Assembly (NCBI GenBank): GCA_000746765.1
Contig: JOSY01000033.1
Location: 116,113 to 180,112, forward strand
Length of the DNA: 64,000 bases
Source of the DNA: Marine Group I thaumarchaeote SCGC AAA799-D11
GTDB lineage: Archaea; Thermoproteota; Nitrososphaeria; Nitrososphaerales; Nitrosopumilaceae
Reading direction: 5' to 3'
The first letter of the stretch is position 1, and each line of letters starts with the position of its first letter. The notes below the pieces were generated by a model. That model worked only from the letters and a program-made list of their open reading frames with translations, was not told the DNA's origin and made no database searches. A program made the position numbers and the translations under genes. Shown piece after piece: positions 8,840 to 17,586 of this stretch.

Positions 8840-9963
8840 CAGACATCACCATAAACTAGAGTTTGAGGATGAAATGCAACCCATTCAAACCAAAATCCAG
8901 GCTCAATTGGCAATCTTTCTAGTTGCTTTCCCTCATATTGGCCAGATATTGCCAATCCATCATAATTCCATTCAGAGTTTGATTGAAGATCAATTATTTT
9001 CCCATCTAAATATTGAAAATCTAAAACATTCCCATCAATTGTTCTCTCAAATGCACGAGAGTTTTCAGAATATAATGAAATTAGCATAACAGGGATTGTG
9101 CCGACTGAATCATTAATCACAATTTCAGATTCAATATCGCTTTGCTTGAATGCTTTTGAAACATCGTCTTGATTAAATCCAATGATAATTTCTTTTGGAT
9201 GCATTCTATCATCACTATGCTCTACTGGAAACATTATTCGAGGTTCTGTGTAATAATTTCCGTAAGGGTCAGTAGCATATGATCTTAAATGACCAGTATC
9301 AGTTGTCAACACCAAGGTATCAGGATGTAATGCTTTCCAATCACCCCAAGTAATTACATCAAAAGGAACCAAGTTTAGTTGATATCCGGTTAATTCTCCT
9401 TTTACTGCAATACCAAGTGCTTGACTCCAATAAGATTCAGTTAGTCTATCATACATCAACAAATTACTGTTGTATAACTTTCCAGAAGTGCCAAATTCTA
9501 CTTCTTGTCCGTTAATGATTCTCTCAAATACTTGATTGGTATAACACAATGGACAATACGTAACAGAGACAGGCACATCTCCAACTTTATCATTTACAAT
9601 TTCATGCCAAACCAAAATGAATAGCGGATATGCTTTTGCCTCTCCATTAATTTCCAAACCAATTACAGTATCTGAATCAGACATAAATTGAGAATCAGAG
9701 ATAGTAGCAAAAACAGGATCATCAATTGAGGGTATTCCATCTTTTGGAGGGCCCCCTCCTTTGATCTTATCTAATGGAATCAGATGTTTGATACCATCAG
9801 TTTCCATCATTTGGAGTTCAGATATGCCTGTTTCAGGAATTGTAACTGAAGAGGATGTAGGGGTAATTGTAACATAAGGCTGAGAGTCTTCATACAAAAA
9901 CAAGGCCAAGCCCACAAGTGCAATACCAATAGCTATGGCTGGAGCAAGGATTTTGACATTCAA
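8839..9963 (-). CDS. Membrane-anchored DUF3179 protein
   Basis: The 374-aa protein has an N-terminal transmembrane anchor (residues 7-24) and then a full DUF3179 domain: IPSIDDPVF, AYPLFILVWHEIVND, a CPLCY motif and TESYWSQALG are typical. DUF3179 proteins are extracytoplasmic and of unknown function; the CPLC pair suggests redox or metal binding. The downstream membrane protein overlaps by one base. It is divergent from the doxX-like gene. Confidence 0.87.
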   Translation of the reverse strand: MNVKILAPAIAIGIALVGLALFLYEDSQPYVTITPTSSSVTIPETGISELQMMETDGIKHLIPLDKIKGGGPPKDGIPSIDDPVFATISDSQFMSDSDTVIGLEINGEAKAYPLFILVWHEIVNDKVGDVPVSVTYCPLCYTNQVFERIINGQEVEFGTSGKLYNSNLLMYDRLTESYWSQALGIAVKGELTGYQLNLVPFDVITWGDWKALHPDTLVLTTDTGHLRSYATDPYGNYYTEPRIMFPVEHSDDRMHPKEIIIGFNQDDVSKAFKQSDIESEIVINDSVGTIPVMLISLYSENSRAFERTIDGNVLDFQYLDGKIIDLQSNSEWNYDGLAISGQYEGKQLERLPIEPGFWFEWVAFHPQTLVYGDV

Positions 9964-10033
9964 TTTTGCATGAATTTGTCCTCCAAATTATTAAAAAATT
10001 GTTCCAACTTTTGGAGGGGATTTGGACAAATCC

Positions 10034-10041
10034 TTTTAATC
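10034..10041 (+). promoter_or_regulatory. TATA-like box of the doxX-family gene
   Basis: TTTTAATC lies 22-29 bp upstream of the ATG at 10063, the archaeal TATA position for a leaderless transcript. It decides the start codon against the longer frame from 9970. Confidence 0.5.
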
Positions 10042-10062
10042 ATTTTTCAAAGGCCAGAATCA

Positions 10063-10485
10063 ATGAATGCAGAAGCAACCCTAAAGGGAAATGTCTTACA
10101 TGACATTACTCATTGGGGAATTAGCGCATCTATTGGTGCAATATTCATTGTACATAGTCTAAAGAAATTTGATCCTAGTTGGCAAGAGTGGTTAGTATCA
10201 GTAGGAATTCCACCTGAACTACAATTACCAATTGCTCTAGCTGAATTTATTGGAGGTGTATTGCTTGTTGTAGGAGTTCTTTCAAGAATTTCTGCTTCAA
10301 TAGTATCAATAATTTTGCTTGGAGCAATATTCCATATCAGATGGGAAAATGGGTTTTTTATTTCCAAAGGCGGATGGGAATGGGACTTGGTGATGTTAGC
10401 TGCAGCACTTGCAATCATAGTTGCAGGACCAGGTAGAATTTCAATATCCCATGTAGTAAAGAAGATTCCTAGATTCTTACAGTGA
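10063..10485 (+). CDS. DoxX family membrane protein
   Basis: The 140-aa protein starts at ATG 10063. A longer frame from 9970 exists, but the TATA-like box TTTTAATC at 10034-10041, 22-29 bp before 10063, argues for a leaderless start here. Four transmembrane helices carry the DoxX pattern (HSLKKF, ELQLPIALAEFIGGVLLVVGVLSR, GWEWDLVMLAAALAI). The family includes quinone-linked thiosulfate oxidoreductase subunits and many uncharacterised redox membrane proteins. Stop is directly next to the convergent DHH gene. Confidence 0.85.
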   Translation: MNAEATLKGNVLHDITHWGISASIGAIFIVHSLKKFDPSWQEWLVSVGIPPELQLPIALAEFIGGVLLVVGVLSRISASIVSIILLGAIFHIRWENGFFISKGGWEWDLVMLAAALAIIVAGPGRISISHVVKKIPRFLQ

Positions 10486-11619
10486 TTATTTAATTTTTTT
10501 ATTTAATTCTGTGATGAATTTTTTTATTTTTGGTTTTGGAATAACAGCTCCACATGCTCTATCATGTCCACCTCCAGAACCACCAAGATCAGTTGCTAAC
10601 AAATTAACAATCTTTCCCAAGTGAACTTTACAGTTTTTAGAACCTCTAACAGATACTGCGTAGATTCCATGGTCTACTCTTTCTTTGTATGCAACGCCTA
10701 CATCTTTACCAGATAACCCCATTACAAAATTGACAGCACCACTAGCACCAGAATCAGTGATTTCCATATGGCCAAGATTCTTCATTGTTTTCATGCCAGC
10801 CTTTACTTTGGCAATCATTTGAGAGAGTTTTTCAACTTGAATTTGTGCAAATTCAAATGTATTTGGAATATCATGAGGGAATTTAGATTCTGCTAGTTCT
10901 TCAACAAGATACAACAAATAATCTGGTTCTTTTTGGTGTCCAACAATATTGTAAGTTAAGACAGTGGCACTAATGAGGGCAAATTGTCTATCATACATTT
11001 GAAGTAATTTAGAACCTAGAGGCCTATCTTCCATATAATCAGTAATGGCAGCACATGTTGCAACAAAAGTTGCATGTTCATTTAATTTTGATTTAAAAGC
11101 ATTGTAAACTTGAACAGTGGTACACTCATTGATATCATGAATTACTTTGACTTTGAGTTTTTGTAATGATTTTACAACATCTGGATCAATATCATGATGA
11201 TCAATGTATGTAACTGATACTTTGTTTTTTCTCAGAGTTTTCATAATATCAACAAATTCATCTTGAGTCTTTTTGCTCAAACCCAAATCACAAATGTATA
11301 ATGACTTTAATTTTTCATCAGAAACAACTTGTTGTAAGGCTTCCATTTGTCCAGGATAATCAACTAAAATTGCATCACCACCAAATGCTTGGCGAATTAA
11401 TGCAGCAGAACTAATTCCATCAGCATCCTCTTTGTGAGAGATACAGATTACTTTGGTACGCTTTGATTTTGTTATTTTTTTAGTAGTGGTTTTTTTAGTA
11501 GTTTTTTTAGCAGTTTTTTTGACAACTTTTTTGGATGTAGTTTTCTTTGTTGCTTTGGTCTTTTTAGTAGTAGATTTTTTAGCAGTAGATTTCTTTGTCT
11601 TTGATGCAGCCAACATCAA
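10486..11619 (-). CDS. DHH/DHHA1 phosphoesterase with a lysine-rich N-terminal tail
   Basis: The 377-aa protein begins with about 55 residues made almost only of K, T, S, A and V (TKKTT-type repeats), like a histone-H1 or HU tail. A DHH phosphoesterase domain follows: HKEDADGISSAAL (first metal motif), YICDLGL, and IDHHD (the DHH motif), with a C-terminal DHHA1 domain ending GGGHDRACGA. Relatives include archaeal RecJ-like/Cdc45-like nucleases and nanoRNases. The tail probably binds nucleic acid; that is inference. The tail is encoded by a low-complexity stretch (about 11455-11600). Confidence 0.88.
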   Translation of the reverse strand: MMLAASKTKKSTAKKSTTKKTKATKKTTSKKVVKKTAKKTTKKTTTKKITKSKRTKVICISHKEDADGISSAALIRQAFGGDAILVDYPGQMEALQQVVSDEKLKSLYICDLGLSKKTQDEFVDIMKTLRKNKVSVTYIDHHDIDPDVVKSLQKLKVKVIHDINECTTVQVYNAFKSKLNEHATFVATCAAITDYMEDRPLGSKLLQMYDRQFALISATVLTYNIVGHQKEPDYLLYLVEELAESKFPHDIPNTFEFAQIQVEKLSQMIAKVKAGMKTMKNLGHMEITDSGASGAVNFVMGLSGKDVGVAYKERVDHGIYAVSVRGSKNCKVHLGKIVNLLATDLGGSGGGHDRACGAVIPKPKIKKFITELNKKIK

Positions 11620-11658
11620 AGAAAACTACAAACCCTCATTTAAATTAAGAATGGAATC

Positions 11659-11850
11659 TCAAGATTTTCTAGATGGTTTTTTGATGCTTTGATTTATCAG
11701 AGAACTTGAATCAAGATACACCTCATAAAGAGAAAGTCCTTCCATCTGGTTTTGATGATCAACTTCCTGAATTTTTTTTAGTTCTTCAACAGATGCGTTT
11801 AGAACCAAATCATCAAGTTTTTGCAAATTTTTACGTTCACTGGGAGTCAT
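11659..11850 (-). CDS. Hypothetical 63-aa protein
   Basis: A short helical protein (SERKNLQKLDDLVLNASVEE) with a polar basic tail, 39 bp upstream of the DHH gene on the same strand. The first 45 residues have a regular charged-hydrophobic pattern that fits a real small protein; no family was recognised. Confidence 0.5.
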   Translation of the reverse strand: MTPSERKNLQKLDDLVLNASVEELKKIQEVDHQNQMEGLSLYEVYLDSSSLINQSIKKPSRKS

Positions 11851-11937
11851 TTAATTTCTGATTAAAAATTCTCATTTAGGGCCAAAAGTTGGCATATTAG
11901 ACTAATTACTAAATTTCATAGACATAATTTTTGCGAA

Positions 11938-11945
11938 AATATAAT
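11938..11945 (+). promoter_or_regulatory. TATA box of the citrate synthase gene
   Basis: AATATAAT is 25-32 bp before the ATG at 11970 and inside the longer frame that opens with TTG at 11931. This placement supports the shorter protein. Confidence 0.55.
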
Positions 11946-11969
11946 AGAACAATTCTTGCTAGGCTCAAT

Positions 11970-13133
11970 ATGGAAACAAAAAACATTGGCTTGCGAGGAA
12001 TAGAGGTTGCAGATACAAGAATCTCAAACATTGATGGTGAAAAAGGCAAGCTAATCTACAGAGGATTTGATATTTTAGATCTTACAAAAAATTCAACATT
12101 TGAGGAAACAGCATATTTGCTGCTTTATGACAAATTGCCTACAAAGGCAGAATTAGATGAATTTAATTCAAAACTAGTTGAGGCAAGATACATCCCAAAA
12201 CAGATGCAAAAGAATATGGGAAATTGGAGAAAGGATGCAGACCCTATGGACATGCTTCAAGCATTCGTCTCAGCACTTGCAGGATATTATGATGAAGAAT
12301 TTTCAAACAAAGATGCAAGCTATGAAAAAGCAATCAACCTAATTGCCAAAGTACCTACCATAATAGCAAGTTGGCAAAGAATTAGAAATGGATTACCAAT
12401 TGTAGACCCAGACGCCTCTCTAAGCCATGCAGCAAATTTCCTATACATGATGTCAGGGGAAAAACCAGATCCTGAAGTCGAAAAAATTTTTGACGTCTGT
12501 TTAATTTTACATGCAGACCATACATTCAACGCCTCAACATTTACAGCTAGACAAGTAGCATCAACAAGAGCCCACATGTATTCAGCATCAAGTGCTGCAA
12601 TTGGGGCACTAAGTGGAGAGTTGCATGGAGGTGCCAATACAGAAGTCATGAAGATGTTATTAGAAATTCAAGAAATCGACAAAGTAGAACCATGGATAAA
12701 AGAAAAGATGAGCGCAGGTGAAAGAATCATGGGAATGGGTCATGCAGTGTACAGGACATATGATCCTAGGGCACAGGTTCTAAAAGAACTATCAAGAAAA
12801 CTTGCAGAAAAAACTAAAGAGCCATGGTTTGATATGACTGAAAAAATAGAGACAACAACAATTGCAGAAATGAAAGCACAAAAAGGAAAAGACATCTATC
12901 CAAATGTAGATTTGTATAGTGCGTCAATTTACTATATGCTCAAAATCCCAGTAGATTTGAACACACCAATATTTGCAATATCAAGAGTTGTCGGATGGGC
13001 AGCTCATATCATCGAAGAGAAATTTGCAGAAGCTGCACCAAAACCAGCATTGTACAGACCAAAAGCAACGTATGTTGGAAAGTATTGTGGTCCAGAGGGT
13101 TGTGAATACAAAACATTAGACTTGAGAAAATAA
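11970..13133 (+). CDS. gltA: Citrate synthase
   Basis: The 387-aa protein joins oxaloacetate and acetyl-CoA to give citrate. Key segments are RGFDILDL near the N-terminus, LHADHTFNASTFTAR, GELHGGANTEVM and GMGHAVYRTYDPRA, with the catalytic His residues and the conserved Arg near the C-terminus (ISRVVGWAAHIIEE). The ATG at 11970 is preferred over TTG at 11931 because of the TATA box between them. 2-Methylcitrate synthase is a close alternative. The enzyme feeds the incomplete TCA branch together with sucCD found later in the window. Confidence 0.95.
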   Translation: METKNIGLRGIEVADTRISNIDGEKGKLIYRGFDILDLTKNSTFEETAYLLLYDKLPTKAELDEFNSKLVEARYIPKQMQKNMGNWRKDADPMDMLQAFVSALAGYYDEEFSNKDASYEKAINLIAKVPTIIASWQRIRNGLPIVDPDASLSHAANFLYMMSGEKPDPEVEKIFDVCLILHADHTFNASTFTARQVASTRAHMYSASSAAIGALSGELHGGANTEVMKMLLEIQEIDKVEPWIKEKMSAGERIMGMGHAVYRTYDPRAQVLKELSRKLAEKTKEPWFDMTEKIETTTIAEMKAQKGKDIYPNVDLYSASIYYMLKIPVDLNTPIFAISRVVGWAAHIIEEKFAEAAPKPALYRPKATYVGKYCGPEGCEYKTLDLRK

Positions 13134-13136
13134 TTT

Positions 13137-13397
13137 TTAATTTCTTGTACTAAGCCAGTCTTTAGCTTTAGAGTTTACATCGTGTTTGTACAACACTTCA
13201 AAAACCATATCATAAAATGTGATACCTTTTTTCTGTGCCTGTTCATCAAGCCACTTTATGCCATCTGCTAATTCAGGATCATATTCAGAGAATTCGACTA
13301 ATTCATCGACCATTTTTGAAAAGAAGGCGTGAGATTCAAGCATAACTACACCTTTCAATCTTTGATCATAAGTGAAGGATTCAAAATATATTGACAA
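13137..13397 (-). CDS. Hypothetical 86-aa protein
   Basis: An acidic, helical protein (MLESHAFFSKMVDELVEF, ADGIKWLDEQAQKKGITFYDMVFEVLYKHD). It may start at the internal Met19, which opens the better-conserved-looking part. It converges on the citrate synthase gene with 3 bp between stops. No family recognised. Confidence 0.6.
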   Translation of the reverse strand: MSIYFESFTYDQRLKGVVMLESHAFFSKMVDELVEFSEYDPELADGIKWLDEQAQKKGITFYDMVFEVLYKHDVNSKAKDWLSTRN

Positions 13398-13419
13398 AAA
13401 ACCACTTTTTGGATGACAA

Positions 13420-13773
13420 TTGGACCATGTTTTGTACTTTGAGGGAGATAGTGAAAAAATCTCATGGAAAATAGAAACAGGAGGATCTATTGCAGAACAA
13501 AATAGGGAACATGTTCAGAAGTACAAAAATAAAGTGACAAATTTACAATCAAAATACATTGCACTTCATGTAGGTCTTTTTTGGGCAATAGGAGTATTCA
13601 TCATAAAAAATGAAGATTGCATCAATGTAAAATGTGATGAAAAAGCAATGTTTGAGCATTTCAAATTCAACAAAGAAATCAATGACGAATTTATCAAAAA
13701 CAGAATGCGATTCATCAAACAATTAATTTCTCAAAGAAAATTGAAAATGGAATTTGAATTAATTGAATCATGA
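13420..13773 (+). CDS. Hypothetical 117-aa protein
   Basis: The start is TTG at 13420; an ATG at 13413 runs into a stop in another frame. The protein has an N-terminal strand pair (DHVLYFEGDSEKISWKIETGG), a helix with QNREHVQKYKNKV, a hydrophobic core (YIALHVGLFWAIGVFII) and a basic C-terminal helix. No family was recognised. It is divergent from the 86-aa gene with 22 bp between starts. Confidence 0.6.
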   Translation: MDHVLYFEGDSEKISWKIETGGSIAEQNREHVQKYKNKVTNLQSKYIALHVGLFWAIGVFIIKNEDCINVKCDEKAMFEHFKFNKEINDEFIKNRMRFIKQLISQRKLKMEFELIES

Positions 13774-14008
13774 AAAAATAACAAAGGCAAAAGAGCTTAA
13801 GACCAAAAACGGGTAGTTACTTGGTGACAGCTCAATTGCTTTGTATGATGTCATTACAATGCAGAATCATAAAAGAAAGAATTGTTCAGATTCATTGACA
13901 ACAGTCAATATCACATTAGAGCGATCATATGTAATTTTCAATGAATTTTTAGAAAATTTGTAAAAATTTGAAAATTTTAAGGAAATCAAATATCATCAAA
14001 GAAAAAAC
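13774..14008. other. Gene-free AT-rich flank of the insertion sequence
   Basis: This 235-bp stretch between the hypothetical gene and the transposase stop has no supported gene, tRNA or repeat array. It becomes very A/T-rich toward the element (runs such as GAAAATTTTAAGG). Confidence 0.5.
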
Positions 14009-14947
14009 TCAGAAAATGTTGAATATGAAGGTAAGAATGAAGGGCTTCCTAGAAATCATCCATAACAAACAAGAAATCATACACATCCTATGACAGTTAT
14101 AAGCCAGAATACGATACAATAATTCCTTTTCTTTCATGGAATCATTGTATGATTTTATCTCAGATCCAAACTTTCGTTTGATTACAGAAAATATTGTCTC
14201 ACACTTGTTACGTTGATGATACAACGATTCATCAAATTCTCGCCTCATCTGTTTTCTGTATCTTCCATGAGTGCGATGAATCGGACAATCTCGTTTCCTG
14301 ACAGGAATCATTGACAACACATTATTCTCTCGAATCATTTGATGAACCCATTCTGCATCATATCCCAGATCCAGAACCATAATCCAAGGAATCCTAACTG
14401 ACAGTATATGTCTGAATATCTCTGAAAAATGTTTGACGTCATGACTCACTGGATGATGCTGTATTACAACTGCACAAATCAACTGTGTATTCATATCAGA
14501 ACCAGCTGATAGTTTTGTGTATGAACGCCTAATCTGAGCTCTCCATGTGTAGTATGGTGTGCAATGCCTGTCCTCAAATCCAGTTGCATCTGCTCCTGCA
14601 AATATTTTACCTGGACATGCAATACTGATGAATCTTCCAATCGCAACGTGCAGCAAGATGTTGCTCAATCTGGCAGCTGCCTTTTGTAGCGTGGTATAAT
14701 GTGGGATTGTACTCAATCCAAGAATCCTTGTTACTTCAGTTGCAATTTGCAACCATTCCACAAATGACTCGTAGCTTTTTGACTCGTACTGTCTAAGAAC
14801 AAGCATTACGATATGTTGGTGTACAGAAAAGACATGTTTTGATTTTGTATGCAAATAAAGAGGAATATGCATTTTCTTGAGAATCTGGCGCATGACCGAT
14901 ATCATGCGCTGGTATTTGTTTTTCATACTGTGCCCAAAGGACACCAT
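14009..14947 (-). CDS. IS5-family DDE transposase (reads out of the element)
   Basis: The 312-aa protein has the DDE triad of the DDE_Tnp_1 fold: D in FAGADATG, D in MVLDLGYDAEW and E within a perfect Y(2)R(3)E(6)K signature (YHQRNKCETIFSVIK). An N-terminal helix-rich DNA-binding part precedes it. The frame passes through the left terminal repeat and ends at a stop in the flanking host DNA, 34 bp outside the element, so the last ten or so residues depend on the insertion site. No frameshift is seen; the enzyme looks intact. Confidence 0.9.
   Translation of the reverse strand: MVSFGHSMKNKYQRMISVMRQILKKMHIPLYLHTKSKHVFSVHQHIVMLVLRQYESKSYESFVEWLQIATEVTRILGLSTIPHYTTLQKAAARLSNILLHVAIGRFISIACPGKIFAGADATGFEDRHCTPYYTWRAQIRRSYTKLSAGSDMNTQLICAVVIQHHPVSHDVKHFSEIFRHILSVRIPWIMVLDLGYDAEWVHQMIRENNVLSMIPVRKRDCPIHRTHGRYRKQMRREFDESLYHQRNKCETIFSVIKRKFGSEIKSYNDSMKEKELLYRILAYNCHRMCMISCLLWMISRKPFILTFIFNIF
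14035..14042. repeat. Left target-site duplication of the IS5-like element
   Basis: gaatgaag immediately outside the left inverted repeat; the same 8 bases follow the right inverted repeat at 15014-15021. Confidence 0.9.
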
Positions 14948-15013
14948 TCAGATGGATCATGCTGTTGATTCTGATCTACAAATATGTGAAATCTTGATGA
15001 TTTCTAGGAAGCC
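14043..15013 (-). mobile_element. Complete IS5-like insertion sequence (971 bp)
   Basis: The element is bounded by perfect 18-bp inverted repeats (ggcttcctagaaatcatc at 14043-14060 and its complement at 14996-15013). It is flanked by the 8-bp direct repeat gaatgaag at 14035-14042 and 15014-15021, a target-site duplication. An 8-bp duplication in the IS5 family is known for the ISH1 subgroup of archaeal elements. It carries one transposase gene. The right end is 48 bp upstream of a cupredoxin gene. Confidence 0.93.
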
Positions 15014-15021
15014 GAATGAAG
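15014..15021. repeat. Right target-site duplication of the IS5-like element
   Basis: gaatgaag directly after the right inverted repeat, identical to 14035-14042. Confidence 0.9.
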
Positions 15022-15027
15022 ATTAGA

Positions 15028-15035
15028 TTTATTTA
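15028..15035 (+). promoter_or_regulatory. TATA box of the cupredoxin gene next to the IS end
   Basis: TTTATTTA lies 26-33 bp before the ATG at 15061. The target duplication of the insertion sequence ends only 6 bp upstream, so the upstream promoter region has been replaced by the element. Confidence 0.5.
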
Positions 15036-15060
15036 CCTTATAGGAAGTTTCTGATCAACT

Positions 15061-15978
15061 ATGGCAGGTATAGATAAGGCTGCAATTGGATTTTCAATCG
15101 CAATTGTAGCAATTGGAGTTGCATTTGCCATGTATGGCGATGCAGCTCAAAATGCCGGACCCAGTGTTTCTGCTCCAGCTGTAACATCTACAGCACCTGA
15201 GCCAGTAATGGATGAACCAAAGGCAACTCCTGAAAAACCAATGAAAGCTGGTTGGGAGAGAGCCACATCTGTACAAGATCCAGGTATGGGACATGAATCA
15301 CATCAACTTGCAGTGCTATTGGCACCAAGTGAAAACACCTATTCAGGTACACTTCTCTATGATGCATCTGAAAACATTCAGTTAGTCACACTTAGAGGAC
15401 CAATCGGAGCTGATGAAAAACCAGCAAAGACTTGGACTCCAGATGGCGAAACAATCTTCGAACTAACATTCGTTGATCCAAAGAATGCAAAAGGTGAATG
15501 GGAATTTTCCGGTAATGCTTTAGCAGTTCACACAATGTTCACCAACACATTCGTAGTTGACTACAAAATCCTCGACCTAACAGAAACAGAACCTATGATG
15601 GAAGAGAAAACTGTAGAACTTGAAGAAGAAGTAGCTATGGAAGATACAACTCCAGCTATGGATGAACCAGCAGGTCCAATGACTCACACAGTTGAGATGC
15701 CAGCAGGTACTTCAGTTCCGGGATGTGAAGAAACTAACGAATGTTACAGTCCAGCAGACATCACAATTAATGCTGGAGACACAGTAGAATGGGTTAACGT
15801 TGACACAGCAGCACACACAGTAACTGGCGGTAGTCCAGCAGATGGTCCATCTGGTGTCTTTGACAGCAGCTTAGTAATGGGCGGAGCATCATATTCATTC
15901 ACATTTGAAGATGCAGGAAGCTATGACTACTTCTGTATGGTACATCCTTGGATGGTCGGTAGTGTTACAGTGAACTAA
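15061..15978 (+). CDS. Membrane-anchored cupredoxin (plastocyanin/azurin family)
   Basis: Residues 5-25 are an N-terminal transmembrane anchor. A Pro/Ala/Glu-rich linker and an immunoglobulin-like middle region (about 70-180, with HQLAVLLAPSENTYSGTLLYD) follow, then a Met/Glu-rich linker and a C-terminal plastocyanin domain (about 215-305). The type 1 copper ligands are visible: His in TAAHTVTGG and Cys, His and Met in DYFCMVHPWM. Small copper electron carriers of this kind are abundant in ammonia-oxidising archaea, where they replace cytochrome c. This copy likely sits outside the membrane. Confidence 0.92.
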   Translation: MAGIDKAAIGFSIAIVAIGVAFAMYGDAAQNAGPSVSAPAVTSTAPEPVMDEPKATPEKPMKAGWERATSVQDPGMGHESHQLAVLLAPSENTYSGTLLYDASENIQLVTLRGPIGADEKPAKTWTPDGETIFELTFVDPKNAKGEWEFSGNALAVHTMFTNTFVVDYKILDLTETEPMMEEKTVELEEEVAMEDTTPAMDEPAGPMTHTVEMPAGTSVPGCEETNECYSPADITINAGDTVEWVNVDTAAHTVTGGSPADGPSGVFDSSLVMGGASYSFTFEDAGSYDYFCMVHPWMVGSVTVN

Positions 15979-15999
15979 ACCAAAATTTTTTCTTTTTTC

Positions 16000-17586
16000 T
16001 TATTTTATCTGATTTTTTCGAATGGTTCTATTGTATGCAACACCAAATCTATGAGTTTCATCTCTAGCATGCTGTAAAATTTTCAAAGAGGGCTTATTCT
16101 TTGGAATGACAATAGGTTTTTTGGTTTTTGGGATATAGACCTCTTCATTTTCTTTTGCCAAAGATATGCAAGGAAGTTTCAATCCAAGTGATTGTAAAGA
16201 CTTTGTAGCAGCACTAAGCTGTCCTTTACCACCATCAATTACTATCAAATCAGGTAATTCAGAGTTTTCTTCTAACAATCTATAGTATCTACGTTTGATT
16301 ACTTCGCCAATCATTGCAAAATCATCTCTTCCAGAAACAGTTTTGATTTTGAATTTTCTATATCCAGATTTGTTTGGTTTACCATTAACAAATTGTGCCA
16401 TAGATCCAACTGCAAAGTCTTCCCCGTGGTTAGAAATATCAAAACATTCAATGATGTTTGGAACATCAGGAAGATTTAGGATTTCTTTTAATTCAACCAA
16501 ACCAGGTTCGCCTCCCTTAGTATGAATTAGTTTGATGTTTTTTAGAATAAGATTCACGATATCTTTTTTCTTGCCCTTTGTAGGGGCAGAGATTTTTACA
16601 GAAAAACCAGCTTGCTCTGAAAGCAAAGATTCCAAAAGTTTCTGATTTTCAGGAAGTTCACTTACAATGATATGTTTTGGAATTTTATGTGTCGAATAAT
16701 ATTGATAGAGAAAATTTGAAAATGAATTATCCCCCACTAGATCAAAAAAGAATTTGTCACTATCTCTAATCACACCATTAATCATTCTAAAATTCATAAC
16801 AGTTGCAGATTGTTCTTGAATTCCGATTCCAAAGTATTCTTCATCAGAATTTTCCACATATTCCATTTTTTGTTTGGTCTGAAGACTTCCTAGTCGTATC
16901 AGAGTGTCACGAATGTCTTTTGCACGCTCAAATTGTTGTAATTCAGCAGCCTGATGCATCTCTTCTTCTAGTTTTTTTGTAAAAATTTTTGTCTGGTTTT
17001 TACCTTTAAGAACTTCTTCTAATGCTGCAACATGTTTTGGGTATCTATCTTGAGCATCCTTGAATTCACAAGGACCTTCACAATTTCCCAAATGATATTC
17101 AAGACACACTTTTTTTGGCAATGTTTTACAAATTCTAATTTGAAATGCTTTACGCAATGCTCCAATAGTTAGTAATTTTGAACTACCTTGAGTAAATGGA
17201 CCAAATGTTTTTCCTTTTCCAAGAAATTTTCCGTCTCTAGTACGTCTTGCAACTAGTAATCGGGGATATTTTTCATCAGATATTCTAAGATAGGTATATC
17301 GTTGTTGATCTTTTAACTCGATATTAAATCGAGGACGGTATTTTTTGATCATATTTGATTCTAAAAGAAATGCTTCGCTTTCATTATCAGTTAAAACAAA
17401 TTCAATATCAGAAATGTTTTGAACCAGTTTCTGTGTTTTGTAATTTTGATTTTTTAAAAAATATGACTTTACACGCTTTTTGAGATTCTTGGCTTTACCA
17501 ATGTAGATGATTTTTCCATCAGAATCTTTCATCAAATAGATGCCAGGATCAGTTGGAATTGTAATCTTGGAAATATCAAAAGTCAT
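16000..17586 (-). CDS. uvrC: UvrC excinuclease subunit lacking the C-terminal HhH domain
   Basis: UvrC makes the two incisions around a DNA lesion. The 528-aa protein has the GIY-YIG nuclease at the N-terminus (PGIYLMKDSDGKIIYIGKAKN), a four-Cys region (ICKTLPKKVCLEYHLGNCEGPC), a UVR motif and the RNase-H-like nuclease (ECFDISNHGEDFAVGSM, DLIVIDGGKGQLSAA). It ends just after RDETHRFG, where bacterial UvrC proteins of about 600 aa continue into two helix-hairpin-helix motifs. Its ATG overlaps the uvrA stop by 4 bp (ATGA), so it is coupled to uvrA. Confidence 0.95.
   Translation of the reverse strand: MTFDISKITIPTDPGIYLMKDSDGKIIYIGKAKNLKKRVKSYFLKNQNYKTQKLVQNISDIEFVLTDNESEAFLLESNMIKKYRPRFNIELKDQQRYTYLRISDEKYPRLLVARRTRDGKFLGKGKTFGPFTQGSSKLLTIGALRKAFQIRICKTLPKKVCLEYHLGNCEGPCEFKDAQDRYPKHVAALEEVLKGKNQTKIFTKKLEEEMHQAAELQQFERAKDIRDTLIRLGSLQTKQKMEYVENSDEEYFGIGIQEQSATVMNFRMINGVIRDSDKFFFDLVGDNSFSNFLYQYYSTHKIPKHIIVSELPENQKLLESLLSEQAGFSVKISAPTKGKKKDIVNLILKNIKLIHTKGGEPGLVELKEILNLPDVPNIIECFDISNHGEDFAVGSMAQFVNGKPNKSGYRKFKIKTVSGRDDFAMIGEVIKRRYYRLLEENSELPDLIVIDGGKGQLSAATKSLQSLGLKLPCISLAKENEEVYIPKTKKPIVIPKNKPSLKILQHARDETHRFGVAYNRTIRKNQIK

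Noticed and set aside
11453..11692. Plus-strand hydrophobic frame opposite the lysine-rich tail of the DHH gene
   Set aside because: It is only the complement of lysine codons, giving a monotonous V/F/L stretch; no promoter or motif.
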